A DNA stretch of 64,000 nucleotides from Halonotius sp046719765 (GCF_046719765.1 NZ_JABEBY010000002.1:62001-126000); one strand, 5' to 3'; counted from the stretch's first letter, positions 8,540-17,377 are shown. Notes: generated by a model from the letters alone, not told the origin. Numbers and translations are program-made.

Positions 8540-9436
8540 TTAGCCGTGCGTATAGCCGCGATCGGCCAGCGGATCGCCGTCGGCCGTCACGCCTGCCCCG
8601 CTTTCGACAACGTGGCCGATCTCGGTCAGCGGCGTCGGCGATGCTTCTCGCACACTGTCGAGCCGCGCGGCCGGCACCGTCGCCACGAGTTCGAAATCCT
8701 CGCCGAAATGGGCTGCTGCCTCCCAGCGATCGTCGGCGTCGTCAGCGACCTCGTCGAGCGCGTCGGCGACGGGGACGGCCGCGCGGTCGATAGCGAACCC
8801 ACAATCGCTGGCCTCGGCGAGTTGGTGCAGCGACCGCGCCAGTCCGTCGCTTGAGTCCATCATCGCTGTCGCCGCGCCAGCGAGCGCGCGGCCGGCGTCA
8901 ACCCGCGGGGTAAACTGAAAGAGGTCGTTGGCGCGTTCGATCGCGTCGTCGTCATCCGCTGTTCCGCGCTCGAAATACCGGAGGGCGGCCGCACTCCGAC
9001 CGAACGCGCCGGTGACGACGACGCGGTCGCCGGGCGTCGCGCCCGCGCGGTCGACCGATTCATCGACCGTCCCGATAGCGGTCGTCGCCACGGTGAACTC
9101 GCTGTGGTTGTCGAGGTCGCCGCCAACGTAGTCGGCACCGACGGTCTCACAGACCGCCTGCGCGCCGTCGACGAAATCGGCGAGGGCGTCGGCGTCGAAG
9201 GTGGTGTCGGCGTAGGCGGCGACCGCCGCCGTTGGGGTCGCGCCGACAGCGGCGAGATCCGACAGCGAGGCGGCGACCGCCCGCCAGCCAGCGGTGTAGC
9301 GGGTCGTCCCCGCCGGGAAGTCCGTCGTCTCGTGGAGCATGTCGGTCGTGATCGCCGTCCCCTCGATCACGGCAGCGTCGTCGCCGGCGTGGGGGAGGGT
9401 CGCCGCGAGCTGTCGGAGGGCCGCACGTTCGTCCAT
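8540..9436 (-). CDS. thiL: Thiamine-monophosphate kinase ThiL
   Basis: A 298-residue cytoplasmic enzyme that phosphorylates thiamine phosphate to thiamine diphosphate with ATP, the last step of cofactor synthesis. Family motifs are visible: AGDDAAVIE near the N-terminus (Mg binding), TTDMLHETTDF, GWRAVAASLSDLAAVGA, YVGGDLD, GDRVVVTGAFG, MDSSDGLARSL and HFGEDFELV. The length fits the family. It is convergent with the kinase remnant and divergent from the flippase-like gene. Confidence 0.95.
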   Translation of the reverse strand: MDERAALRQLAATLPHAGDDAAVIEGTAITTDMLHETTDFPAGTTRYTAGWRAVAASLSDLAAVGATPTAAVAAYADTTFDADALADFVDGAQAVCETVGADYVGGDLDNHSEFTVATTAIGTVDESVDRAGATPGDRVVVTGAFGRSAAALRYFERGTADDDDAIERANDLFQFTPRVDAGRALAGAATAMMDSSDGLARSLHQLAEASDCGFAIDRAAVPVADALDEVADDADDRWEAAAHFGEDFELVATVPAARLDSVREASPTPLTEIGHVVESGAGVTADGDPLADRGYTHG

Positions 9437-9528
9437 CGCGTTGCCGTCAGTTTTGCCGGTGGCGACAAAAGCGTGTGCTATTTGGCGGCTATCGGAGCGT
9501 TGATTGTCGCCGCCGCCGACCGCCCGGC

Positions 9529-10569
9529 ATGGCCAGCGACCGGCTGCGGACGACGCTGCTCGGCTTCCTGCTGGCAGCGGCTATCATCGCCGCACTCGCG
9601 TGGCTCGTCGGCATCGAGGACGTGGTACGGTCGCTCCGTGAGGCTGACCGCCGCGGTGTCGCCACGGTCGTCGTGTTGGTCGCCGGCTGGGTCGCCTGCT
9701 GGGGGTTGGGGATGCGGGCGGCTCTCCGAAGCTACGGCGCGTCAGTCTCGCCGTGGACGGGGCTGTTGCTGTCGGCCGGCGCGGGCTTCGCCAACAACAT
9801 TACCCCCTTTGGCAACGCCGGCGGCGAGCCGCTGACGACGCTGTTGGTCGCCGAGCGAACGGATGTCCCCTACGAGCGGGGGCTGGCGGCGATGGCCGCC
9901 GTCGACGCCGTCAACATCGTTTCCTCGGTCTGTTTCGCGCTGCTCGGGTTTGTCTGGCTGGCGGTCGACGGCAGCCTCGACGGCCAACTCACCGGCGTGG
10001 CGGGGGCCGTCATCGTCGCGGGTGTCGTCGCCGCGGTCGCCGCTCGCGCGGTGTGGCGTCGCCGTCGCGGCGTGACCGCCCGGCTCACCGGCGGCGTGGC
10101 CCGCGGGCTCGCGTGGCTGGAATCGCATCTCCCCCGGCTCTCGACGCCGGATCGAGCGGCACTCGCTCGTCGGGTTGAGGGGTTTGTCGACGATCTCGAA
10201 CAGATCGCGGCCGACCGCCGGACGCTCGTGGCCGTCGGCGGCTACTCGCTGGCCGGCTGGCTGTGTCAACTGGCGGCGTTGTGGGCGGCTTTTGCGGCTA
10301 TCGGTGAGCCGATCCCGCTGCTGGCTGTCTTCGTCGCAGTGCCGCTGGCGTCGGTCGCGTTGGCCCTCCCGCTGCCGGGTGGCGCGGGCGGCATCGAGAG
10401 CGCGCTGGTCGGCGTCCTCGTCGGGACGCCGTTGACGACCGTCTCGCCCGCCGTCGCCGTCGCCGGCGTCGTCCTGTTTCGCGTGGCTGTCTTCTGGCTG
10501 CCGACGACGCTCGGCGGGCTGGTGTTTGCCGAATCGGCCGTCCACTGGCTTCGGCAGTCGCGTCGGTGA
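9529..10569 (+). CDS. Flippase-like membrane protein (UPF0104/AglD type)
   Basis: A 346-residue protein with about eight membrane helices, starting MASDRLRTTLLGFLL. It has hallmarks of the lysylphosphatidylglycerol-synthase transmembrane/UPF0104 family: GAGFANNITPFGNAGGEPLTT in the first third and LPLPGGAGGIESALVGVL in the last third. Haloarchaeal relatives include the membrane half of the S-layer glycosylation enzyme AglD, but no glycosyltransferase domain is fused here. The start at 9529 is preferred because upstream codons are Arg/Pro-rich. It probably moves or modifies a lipid-linked substrate; the actual one is unknown. Confidence 0.82.
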   Translation: MASDRLRTTLLGFLLAAAIIAALAWLVGIEDVVRSLREADRRGVATVVVLVAGWVACWGLGMRAALRSYGASVSPWTGLLLSAGAGFANNITPFGNAGGEPLTTLLVAERTDVPYERGLAAMAAVDAVNIVSSVCFALLGFVWLAVDGSLDGQLTGVAGAVIVAGVVAAVAARAVWRRRRGVTARLTGGVARGLAWLESHLPRLSTPDRAALARRVEGFVDDLEQIAADRRTLVAVGGYSLAGWLCQLAALWAAFAAIGEPIPLLAVFVAVPLASVALALPLPGGAGGIESALVGVLVGTPLTTVSPAVAVAGVVLFRVAVFWLPTTLGGLVFAESAVHWLRQSRR

Positions 10570-10650
10570 GCCACTCGCAGGATCGTTCGCGTGTGATCGG
10601 TTCTCACGAAAACAGCCGGCAGACGGCGGCTGCGGCGGCGATACGATGCC

Positions 10651-10656
10651 TTTAAA
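10651..10656 (+). promoter_or_regulatory. TATA box of rps19e
   Basis: The sequence TTTAAA sits about 28 bp before the ATG of rps19e at 10681, the spacing expected for an archaeal TATA box driving a leaderless transcript. The spacing is seen directly; promoter activity is inferred. Confidence 0.55.
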
Positions 10657-10680
10657 CGCGCCAAACCGGAACACGGCCCT

Positions 10681-11136
10681 ATGGTAACTCTCTACGACGT
10701 GCCGACCGAGGAGCTCATCGAGGAGCTCACCGACCGGCTCGCCGACCGGCTCGAAACGCCGGAGTGGGTCGAGTACACGAAAACCAGCCACGACCGCGAA
10801 CTCCCGCCACAGCAGGAGGACTTCTGGGAGCGACGCGGCGCGAGCCTGCTCCGGAAGGTCGCCATCGAGGGCCCGATCGGCGTCGAACGGCTCTCGACGG
10901 GGTACGGCGGCACGAAGGGCGGCTCCAACCGCTATGCGGTCGCGCCAGCCAAACAGGTCGACGGCTCCACAAAGATCATCCGCGAGCTCCTCACCCAACT
11001 CGAAGACGAGGGGCTCGTCCAGACCGCCCAAGGCGAGGGTCGCCGGACGACCGCCGACGGTGACGCCTTCCTCGACGAGGTCGCCAAGGACGTTTTCGAC
11101 GACCTCGACAACCCTGAGCTCGAACGCTACGCCTGA
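10681..11136 (+). CDS. rps19e: 30S ribosomal protein S19e
   Basis: A 151-residue protein of the archaeal and eukaryotic small ribosomal subunit. Conserved parts: MVTLYDVPTEELIEELTDRL, PPEW-like TPEWVEYTKTSHDRELPPQQ, DFWERRGASLLRKVAIEGPIGVERL, YGGTKGGSNRY and the KIIRELLTQLEDEGLV helix. S19e is needed for late small-subunit maturation. It leads a likely operon with the PDCD5-family gene and the PP-loop gene. Confidence 0.97.
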   Translation: MVTLYDVPTEELIEELTDRLADRLETPEWVEYTKTSHDRELPPQQEDFWERRGASLLRKVAIEGPIGVERLSTGYGGTKGGSNRYAVAPAKQVDGSTKIIRELLTQLEDEGLVQTAQGEGRRTTADGDAFLDEVAKDVFDDLDNPELERYA

Positions 11137-11210
11137 GCAGGGAGCCGTCGTAGACGGCTGACACGAGCCGGCCGAAACCGTTTTTGGGGCTCCGCGACGA
11201 CACAACACGT

Positions 11211-11564
11211 ATGAGCAACAGCCCTGACGACGACCGACTCGAAGAACTCCGCGAGCAGAAGCGCAAGGAGCTCAAACAGCGACAGGGTGGCGAGGGCGAC
11301 GCGGCCGAACGGCAACAGGCCGCCCAAGAGCAGGCCGAGGCCCAACGCGAGGCCGTCCTCAAACAGCACCTGACCGACGGGGCTCGCCAGCGGCTCAACG
11401 CTGTCGAGATGTCGAAACCGCAGGTCGCCAAACAGGTCAAACAGCAGATCGTCGCCCTCGCCCAGAGCGGCCGCGTCCAGGATCAGATCGACGAACAACA
11501 GATGAAGGAACTGCTGAAGGAACTCCAGCCGGACTCGCAGTCGTTCGACATCCAACACCGCTAA
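11211..11564 (+). CDS. PDCD5-family DNA-binding protein
   Basis: A 117-residue, highly charged helical protein starting MSNSPDDDRLEELREQKRKE, with a Gln-rich N-terminal helix (about 15-45), then the conserved core HLTDGARQRLNAVEMSKPQVAKQVKQQ and the C-terminal QIDEQQMKELLKEL. This matches archaeal homologues of human PDCD5, which bind DNA weakly. It follows rps19e, the usual archaeal neighbourhood, and its stop overlaps the next start (TAATG). An upstream in-frame ATG at 11184 is less likely because it leaves less room after rps19e. Confidence 0.92.
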   Translation: MSNSPDDDRLEELREQKRKELKQRQGGEGDAAERQQAAQEQAEAQREAVLKQHLTDGARQRLNAVEMSKPQVAKQVKQQIVALAQSGRVQDQIDEQQMKELLKELQPDSQSFDIQHR

Positions 11565-12157
11565 TGGAGTTGGCGTTGCTGTACAGCGGCGGGAAAGATT
11601 CCTCGCTTGCAGCCCTCCTTTTGCACGAGTTTTACGACGTGCGGCTCGTGACCGCCCACTTCGGCGTCACCGATGACTGGCAACACGCCCGTGACGCCGC
11701 CGACGCACTTGGCTTTCCCTTCGAGACGGTCAGCCTCGATGAGTCGGTCGCTCACGAGGCTGTCGCACAGATGGTCGACGATGGCTTTCCGCGCAACGGC
11801 ATCCAGCAGGTTCACGACCATGCCTTAGAGCAGGTTGCCGACCTCGCTGTCGACGCCATCGCCGACGGCAGCCGCCGCGACGACCGCGTGCCGACGGTCT
11901 CGCGGGCCGCAGCCCAAAGCCTCGAAGACCGCCACGGCGTCGACTACATCGCGCCGCTGTCTGGCTTTGGCCGCCACGCCGTCGACGACCTCGTGGCCGC
12001 GAACTTCGCGGTCGAAACCGGCCCCAGCGAGGAGGTACCAAAAGCCGACTACGAAGGGGAGTTGCGCGCGGTGTTGGCCGACCGCCACGGCGACGAGGCC
12101 GTCGGCGACGTGTTCCCGGCGCACGACCAGACGTACGTTCACGGTCGGCGTGAGTGA
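11564..12157 (+). CDS. PP-loop ATPase-like protein (SGGKDS motif)
   Basis: A 197-residue protein whose N-terminus MELALLYSGGKDSSLAALLL contains the SGGxDS PP-loop of ATP-pyrophosphatases such as tRNA thiolases, NAD synthases and asparagine synthases. A Rossmann-like region follows (VRLVTAHFGVTDDW). No cysteine pair typical of tRNA-thiolation enzymes is visible, and the protein is shorter than the classic enzymes. It is translationally coupled to the PDCD5 gene by a one-base overlap. The operon with S19e suggests a ribosome or tRNA-related role, but that is inference. Confidence 0.82.
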   Translation: MELALLYSGGKDSSLAALLLHEFYDVRLVTAHFGVTDDWQHARDAADALGFPFETVSLDESVAHEAVAQMVDDGFPRNGIQQVHDHALEQVADLAVDAIADGSRRDDRVPTVSRAAAQSLEDRHGVDYIAPLSGFGRHAVDDLVAANFAVETGPSEEVPKADYEGELRAVLADRHGDEAVGDVFPAHDQTYVHGRRE

Positions 12158-12227
12158 CCGACGACTCGCTGAGAACGACAACCGCAGACCGAACCGTTGA
12201 ACCCGCCGCCGGGCGTCGACCCAGCAC

Positions 12228-13109
12228 ATGGACGGAGGCATTGGCATCGCCGTCGGGGCCGCCCTCGTGTGGGGTGGCTACCTTTTTTATCTCAAACGTG
12301 CCTTCGATGACTACCCTGCGTCGCTGCTCACCGTCTCGATCAACAGTTTCGCGTTGGTGTGGTATCTCCCGGTCTTTCTCACGAGCATTGGGCCGGGCGG
12401 GGCGAGCGACGCGCTGGCGGCGTTTGGCGTCGAACAGATCGCGGTCGTCGCCCTAACTGCGGTGATGGTCGCCGGCGCGATGATCGCCTTCCTGCGCGCG
12501 CTGGCGGTCGGGGAGGTCTCGTATGTCGCGCCGATCAGCAAGATCGTCCCTGTCTTCGTCCTCCCGATCGAGATCATCGCCCTCGGGCAGGTGTTGACGC
12601 CGCTGGAGGTCGCCGGCGTCGTCGTCGCCACCGCCGCGGTCTACGTCGCCAACTTCCGCGGCGGCGCGCTACTCGATCCGCTCCGGCGGGCGGCCACGTC
12701 GACGGCCGCGCGGTTGGCCCTCCTGAGCGCGATGGCCTTCGCCGTCAGCGACGTGGCCAGACGGGTCGGCCTCCAGGAGTTGGCGATCCCGGTTGGGCTG
12801 TGGGTGCCGCTGTTGATCGGCGGCGTCGCCGTCGTGTTGTTGCCGGCGGCGATACGCGCGGAGACGCCGGCGACGCTTCGGGCCGATCTCCCGAGACTCG
12901 CAGCCGGTGGGCTGTTTGTCGCTGCCGGCGAAGGATTGACCAACACCGCGTTCTCGCTCGTGCCGGCGAGTATCGCCTCACCGATCATCAACACCCAAGC
13001 GGTCGTCGCTGTCGTCCTCGGCGGGCTCCTGCTGAACGAACAGCAGTTCGGGGTTCGGCTCGTCGCTGCCGCCCTCGCCGTCGTCGGCGTGACGATGATC
13101 GCGGTGTAG
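12228..13109 (+). CDS. DMT-superfamily transporter (EamA type)
   Basis: A 293-residue membrane protein with ten hydrophobic segments forming two EamA halves (about residues 1-135 and 150-293). Each half ends with the family's closing helices, for example LEVAGVVVATAAVYVANF and VRLVAAALAVVGVTMIAV. Drug/metabolite transporters of this type export small molecules or amino acids; the substrate cannot be read from sequence. The gene follows the PP-loop gene after 70 bp. Confidence 0.88.
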   Translation: MDGGIGIAVGAALVWGGYLFYLKRAFDDYPASLLTVSINSFALVWYLPVFLTSIGPGGASDALAAFGVEQIAVVALTAVMVAGAMIAFLRALAVGEVSYVAPISKIVPVFVLPIEIIALGQVLTPLEVAGVVVATAAVYVANFRGGALLDPLRRAATSTAARLALLSAMAFAVSDVARRVGLQELAIPVGLWVPLLIGGVAVVLLPAAIRAETPATLRADLPRLAAGGLFVAAGEGLTNTAFSLVPASIASPIINTQAVVAVVLGGLLLNEQQFGVRLVAAALAVVGVTMIAV

Positions 13110-13157
13110 CATCGTCTCGAAAGGAAGAGAGATATACCCCGTTCGCCAACTGGAGCC

Positions 13158-13553
13158 ATGTCGACTACGCTCGTTACGGTTCGGTATCCGTTGACTGCCG
13201 ATAGCCACCGAACCATCGAGCGCGGGCTTGCGGGCCACGCTGACGGCGACTCGTTGATCGTTCTCCACGTTTCACTGCTCCAGAACGGCGACCGGATCAG
13301 CCGGGGAACGCTCCAGGCTGCGGTCGAAGCCGAGTTCGGCGAGATCCCCGCCCATTACGTTGTCCGCCGCGGCTACGTTCTCGAAGAGGCCATCGTCGAC
13401 GAAGCCGCCAGACAGAACGCCGATCACGTGTTGGTCGGCAAGAGCAAACGCGGCCGGCTGCGACGCTGGCTCGGTCGGCTGCTCGGCCTGTATCCGGATA
13501 TCGAAGCTGAGCTTACGAAGAACCTCAACACCAAACTCGAAATCGTCGACTGA
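13158..13553 (+). CDS. Universal stress protein (UspA family)
   Basis: A 131-residue single-domain UspA-like protein: a beta strand MSTTLVTVRYPLT, a long middle region, then DEAARQNADHVLVGKSKRGRLRRWL, the usual nucleotide-binding stretch, and a C-terminal strand NTKLEIVD. The glycine pattern G-x2-G-x9-G(S/T) of ATP-binding members is degenerate here (GKSKRGRLRRWLGRLL), so ATP binding is uncertain. It sits just upstream of hisS on the same strand. Confidence 0.85.
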   Translation: MSTTLVTVRYPLTADSHRTIERGLAGHADGDSLIVLHVSLLQNGDRISRGTLQAAVEAEFGEIPAHYVVRRGYVLEEAIVDEAARQNADHVLVGKSKRGRLRRWLGRLLGLYPDIEAELTKNLNTKLEIVD

Positions 13554-13629
13554 GCGGCCGACGAGCGGGAGTTGGCGACGGGGCCGCCAAAGGACAGCAT
13601 TCAAGCGCGGGCCTCCCAAACCGCTCGCC

Positions 13630-14928
13630 ATGTACGACCGACTCAAAGGTTTTCGTGACTTCTACCCCGACGAGATGACCGCTCGGCGGGAGGTCATCGA
13701 CACCGTCGAGGACACGGCCGCCCGTTATGGGTTCCGCGAGATCGGGACGCCGACGCTGGAGGCGACCGAACTCTACACCGACAAATCCGGCGACGAGATC
13801 GTCGACCAGCTCTACAACTTTACCGACAAGGGTGGCCGCGAGGTGACGCTGACGCCGGAGTTGACGCCGACAGTCGCGCGGATGGTTGTCGCCAAACAGC
13901 AGGCCCTCGCCAAGCCGATCAAGTGGTACTCGACGCGGCCCTTCTGGCGGTACGAACAGGTACAGCAGGGCCGGTTCCGGGAGTTCTACCAGACCAACGT
14001 CGACATCTTCGGTTCGGCTGAACCGACCGCCGACGCCGAGATCCTCGCCTTCGCCGCCGACGCACTCACTGATCTTGGACTGACGGCCGACGACTTCGAG
14101 TTCCGCGTCTCCCACCGCGATTTACTGGGCGGCCTCCTGAACGCTTTCGACGCCGAGGTTGACACCGAGGCGGCGATCCGTGCGGTCGACAAATCCGAAA
14201 AGATCGACCGCGAAGAGTACTACGGGCTGTTGCAGGACGCCGGCCTGCGGTACGATCAGGCTGAAACCTTCGATGATCTTCTTGGGACTGATGACCTCGA
14301 CGACCTCGTCGCCTTCGCCGACACCGACCGCGTCGCCGACGCCGTCGCCAACCTCCAGGCTGTCCTTGAGGCCGCCGACGACTTCGGCGTCCGGGAGTTC
14401 TGTGACGTATCGCTGGAGACCGCCCGCGGGCTGGACTACTACACCGGCGTCGTCTTCGAGTGCTTCGACTCGACGGGCGAGGTCTCCCGATCCGTCTTCG
14501 GCGGCGGCCGCTACGACGACCTCATCGAGAGTTTCGGCGGCCAGCCGACGCCCGCCGTCGGCGTCGCGCCCGGCCACGCCACCCTCCAGTTGCTCTGTGA
14601 GCGCGCTGGCGTCTGGCCCGCAGAAGCACCGTCGACCGACTACTACGTCCTGAGCGTCGGTGACACCCGCGCGGTCGCCAGCGAGGTCGCCCGCCAACTC
14701 CGCGAGCGCGGGCACGTCGTCGAAAGCGACGTGTCGGATCGAAGCTTCGGCGCGCAGATGAACTACGCCGACTCGATCAACGCCGAGACGGTCGTCATCG
14801 TCGGCGAGCGTGACCTCGAAAACGGCGAGGTGACGGTGAAGGATATGGCAACGGGCGATCAGACGACCGCACCCATCGACGACTTCCCTGGTGATCTAGA
14901 GCGGCCGACCTACGAGGACTGGGAATAG
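13630..14928 (+). CDS. hisS: Histidine-tRNA ligase
   Basis: A 432-residue class II aminoacyl-tRNA synthetase that charges tRNA-His. Motifs seen: GFRDFYPDEM at the N-terminus, motif 1/2 stretches LTPELTPTVARM and RPFWRYEQVQQGRFREFYQ, the histidine-specific GLDYYTGVVFE, motif 3-like GGGRYDDLIESFGG, and a C-terminal anticodon-binding domain (from about residue 335) containing VARQLRERGHVVE. The frame is open upstream, but the ATG at 13630 begins the conserved start MYDRLKGFRDF. Confidence 0.97.
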   Translation: MYDRLKGFRDFYPDEMTARREVIDTVEDTAARYGFREIGTPTLEATELYTDKSGDEIVDQLYNFTDKGGREVTLTPELTPTVARMVVAKQQALAKPIKWYSTRPFWRYEQVQQGRFREFYQTNVDIFGSAEPTADAEILAFAADALTDLGLTADDFEFRVSHRDLLGGLLNAFDAEVDTEAAIRAVDKSEKIDREEYYGLLQDAGLRYDQAETFDDLLGTDDLDDLVAFADTDRVADAVANLQAVLEAADDFGVREFCDVSLETARGLDYYTGVVFECFDSTGEVSRSVFGGGRYDDLIESFGGQPTPAVGVAPGHATLQLLCERAGVWPAEAPSTDYYVLSVGDTRAVASEVARQLRERGHVVESDVSDRSFGAQMNYADSINAETVVIVGERDLENGEVTVKDMATGDQTTAPIDDFPGDLERPTYEDWE

Positions 14929-14959
14929 GTCGGCCTCGTGTCGGTAGGCGTGTCTTGGC

Positions 14960-15010
14960 TTATAGGCTATAACCCAATACATTTATCTTCTATTGGTTCG
15001 TATCCAATAG
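14960..15010 (+). promoter_or_regulatory. Promoter with two perfect palindromes before the toxin-antitoxin pair
   Basis: An AT-rich stretch in GC-rich surroundings. It holds TTATAG-G-CTATAA at 14960-14972 (6-bp arms), a TATA-like TTTATC at 14982-14987, and CTATTGG-N7-CCAATAG at 14990-15010 (7-bp arms). The toxin ATG is at 15016, so the second palindrome lies between the TATA box and the start, where a bound repressor would block transcription. This is the expected position for autorepression by the adjacent DNA-binding antitoxin; binding is inferred. Confidence 0.6.
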
Positions 15011-15015
15011 TACGG

Positions 15016-15318
15016 ATGAGCGACGGCGATGTGCTCGTTGACACGGCGACAACACTGCCTGACGGCAGACGTGTCAGGCTATTCGCTGTCGAAAGTTCGA
15101 GCTATCCCGGTGGCGTGAACTACCGGTTCCAGTATTACGATCCTGAGACTGGAGCTGAGTTCCTCCGCTACGATAATTCGCGGGTGCCGACGCACGGCGC
15201 GGGGCACCACCATCGGCACGTCTGGATCGACGGCGAGGAGTCGGTGACGGCCATCGGGTTCGTCGATCTCGAAACCCACATCACCCGCTTCGAAACGGAG
15301 TTACGAGACCATGACTGA
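15016..15318 (+). CDS. TumE-like toxin (DUF6516 family)
   Basis: A 100-residue protein starting MSDGDVLVDTATTLPDGRRV. It has the DUF6516 pattern: FQYYDPETGAEFLRYDN, then a His-rich turn THGAGHHHRHVWIDG, then a helical tail ending in FETELRDHD. The family is annotated as the toxin of TumE/TumA toxin-antitoxin systems, and haloarchaeal members nearly always pair with a helix-turn-helix partner as here. The stop overlaps the next gene by 8 bp. The biochemical activity of the haloarchaeal form is not established. Confidence 0.75.
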   Translation: MSDGDVLVDTATTLPDGRRVRLFAVESSSYPGGVNYRFQYYDPETGAEFLRYDNSRVPTHGAGHHHRHVWIDGEESVTAIGFVDLETHITRFETELRDHD

Positions 15319-15745
15319 AACAAATCCTACGGAACTGGCTGCGAACGGTGCGGAAAGCTACCCTGAGACGCTTCGCATTACAGTCGGATCGGTGGCATCA
15401 ATGGTCGACGCGGCGGTTGCCCAACTCGACGGCGACGGCCCCGCGGAAGAAGCTGTTCGCGCCTTCGACAGCGTGGCCGACATCAGACAGTTACTCACCG
15501 ATCGCCGGCTCGAAGTCATGCGCTCGATCATGACCGCACCCCCGGATAGCATCAGCGACCTCGCCGATCGACTCGGACGCAATTATTCGGATGTCCACGG
15601 CGATGTCGAGGTGCTTGCCGACCACGATATCGTCTACTTTGATACTGACGGCCGAGCGAAGCGGCCCGTCATCCCCTACGAACGCGTCCGCGTCGATATC
15701 GAAGTCGTCGGCGACGCCAGCAGCGAGCACGCCGCGATCTCGTGA
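15311..15745 (+). CDS. TumA-like antitoxin, MarR-type DNA-binding protein
   Basis: A 144-residue acidic protein with a winged helix-turn-helix in the second half: RRLEVMRSIMTAPPDSISDLADRLGRNYSDVHGDVEVLADHDIVYF (about residues 62-107). It resembles the haloarchaeal HVO_A0114-type putative DNA-binding proteins that partner DUF6516 toxins. The first half (about 20-60) is probably the part that binds the toxin. It overlaps the toxin gene by 8 bp, so expression is coupled. It is the likely ligand of the palindromes upstream of the pair. Confidence 0.75.
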   Translation: MTETNPTELAANGAESYPETLRITVGSVASMVDAAVAQLDGDGPAEEAVRAFDSVADIRQLLTDRRLEVMRSIMTAPPDSISDLADRLGRNYSDVHGDVEVLADHDIVYFDTDGRAKRPVIPYERVRVDIEVVGDASSEHAAIS

Positions 15746-15805
15746 CCAACACCCAGCCGCTGTCGATCCCACGGCGGCTGTATCGCGCTGCTGTGTGGTG
15801 GCCCC

Positions 15806-17080
15806 TCACTCGGAGGATGTGTAATCGCTGGGATCGGCGACACGGGTATACTCGACCATCTCTTTTTTTGCCTCCTCGCCGCTGCTGTGGAGCACCGACT
15901 GGACAAACGAGGCGAGCGTATGGGCTTCGGAGTCCTCATCGACACTGTCCAGAAACGAGTCGATCTTCTCGTCGACATCGGATTGATCAAGCTTTGTGAG
16001 GCTTGCCGAGGCGATCTTCCGCAGATTGTCGTCCTCGTCGTTGAGTGCCGAAACCAGCGTGTCGATGGCCTCGGGGTTCGATGTTTCAAGCTGGCCCAAC
16101 AGCCAGGCGGCGTTTCGCTGCTCTGAGCTGTGTGGTGACTCCTCGATGATCGAGGCGAACTCCTCGGAGACATCGGTCGAGATCTCCTCGGCCATCTTTT
16201 CGATCGCCTGCTGCCGAACCGCACCCCCCTCGTCGAAATCCGTTTCAGTAAACGTCGTGATGACCCCTGCTGCTGCTTCCTCGCGTACCGTTTCGTTATC
16301 GTCTTCATCCAGCTTGTCGACAACGAGATCAACCGTCTCTTGGGCCCCGAGCCGGCCGATCTCGCTGACGACATGGCCTTTGAGCTCGTCATCGGTGCTT
16401 CTGGAGGCTGACACGAGCGCCTCGTAGGCGGCATCGGTGCCGATCTGGACAAGTGATTCGACCGCGGCCTCCCTGACACGCTCCAGCTGTTCGTCGCTGA
16501 CAGACTGATGAAATTCCGATCCATCGGCCCGGAGATACTCCTGGATCGGCGAAACAAACGTTTCGTCGCCGACTGTGCCGGCCGCCTCGATCGCCCGCTT
16601 GACCACCCGAAAATCGGTTTCGCGTTTGAGCACCGTCCGTAGCTTGGCGATGGTGCTTTGGCTTCTGACTCGGCTGAACCCGACGACAGCAAGATACCGC
16701 AAGGACGGTCGATCCGACGACTGCCATTTTGTGAGGATCAGCGGATACGGGGTGTCGGTCGGTGTCGACTCCGGCTCAGCCTCCAACCGCGTGATGATGG
16801 TATCGAACGTGGATTCATCAACGGTTAGCAGGACGTTGAGCACGTTGGCCCGGACGGCATCGCTCGGCTCGGTGAGCACACAGTCGATAAGCGCCTGCTG
16901 TTCCTCCGGGGTGACCTCCTCGGCAAACTCGTCGGCGGATTCAGCCAGGATCCCGGACGCCCCGTAGCGGACGTGCTGATCGTTGTGGTCTCGGATATGG
17001 CGGATCAGCTCCGCGTACTCGCCGCGATCCGCAAGCGAGTACAGATAGTCCGCCGTTCGCCGATCCGGCGACTCCGCCAT
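15806..17080 (-). CDS. HEAT-repeat protein
   Basis: A 424-residue acidic, all-helical protein made of HEAT/PBS-lyase-type repeats of about 30-35 residues, for example VRYGASGILAESADEF, LRYLAVVGFSRVRSQSTIAKL, GHVVSEIGRLGAQETVDLVVDKL and RNAAWLLGQLETSNPEAIDTLVSAL. Such proteins act as scaffolds. No catalytic domain or membrane segment is present. The minus-strand TATA-like TTTTTACTT at 17103-17111 is 27 bp upstream of the ATG, supporting this start and a leaderless mRNA. The partner is unknown. Confidence 0.85.
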   Translation of the reverse strand: MAESPDRRTADYLYSLADRGEYAELIRHIRDHNDQHVRYGASGILAESADEFAEEVTPEEQQALIDCVLTEPSDAVRANVLNVLLTVDESTFDTIITRLEAEPESTPTDTPYPLILTKWQSSDRPSLRYLAVVGFSRVRSQSTIAKLRTVLKRETDFRVVKRAIEAAGTVGDETFVSPIQEYLRADGSEFHQSVSDEQLERVREAAVESLVQIGTDAAYEALVSASRSTDDELKGHVVSEIGRLGAQETVDLVVDKLDEDDNETVREEAAAGVITTFTETDFDEGGAVRQQAIEKMAEEISTDVSEEFASIIEESPHSSEQRNAAWLLGQLETSNPEAIDTLVSALNDEDDNLRKIASASLTKLDQSDVDEKIDSFLDSVDEDSEAHTLASFVQSVLHSSGEEAKKEMVEYTRVADPSDYTSSE

Positions 17081-17377
17081 TTCCTGCTGCTATGCCAGTA
17101 ATAAGTAAAAAGATAGTGATTACCTGCTAATTTGTTTTAGATTGATGATTTCCCACCGCCGCTTCGACACGCTGAGACAGCTGTTGTGGTTCGGTGAGTA
17201 CCTCCTGCCCGGTGGCGTCTCAGCGGCCATCCGACCGCGATCATCGACGCGGAGGCTCCCTCACGATGAGCGGACAACCGGATTGCGGGGACGGGTCTGG
17301 CTGCCACACACCCCACGAATACGCCATAGAAAGCCAAACGAACGCGCTTTTCCCTTGCCGTCGCATGTGTCCAGCAA
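17081..17377. other. Intergenic region between divergent HEAT and NOG1-like genes
   Basis: About 300 bp. The left 60 bp is AT-rich and carries the promoter of the HEAT-repeat gene. The rest is GC-rich, with short open frames on both strands whose Arg/Pro/Ser-rich products do not look like haloarchaeal proteins. I see no RNA gene or clear repeat in it. Confidence 0.5.

Noticed and set aside
9742..11208. A 488-codon minus-strand frame covering the flippase-like and rps19e genes
   Set aside because: It overlaps two clearly identified genes, one ribosomal, and has shadow-like composition.
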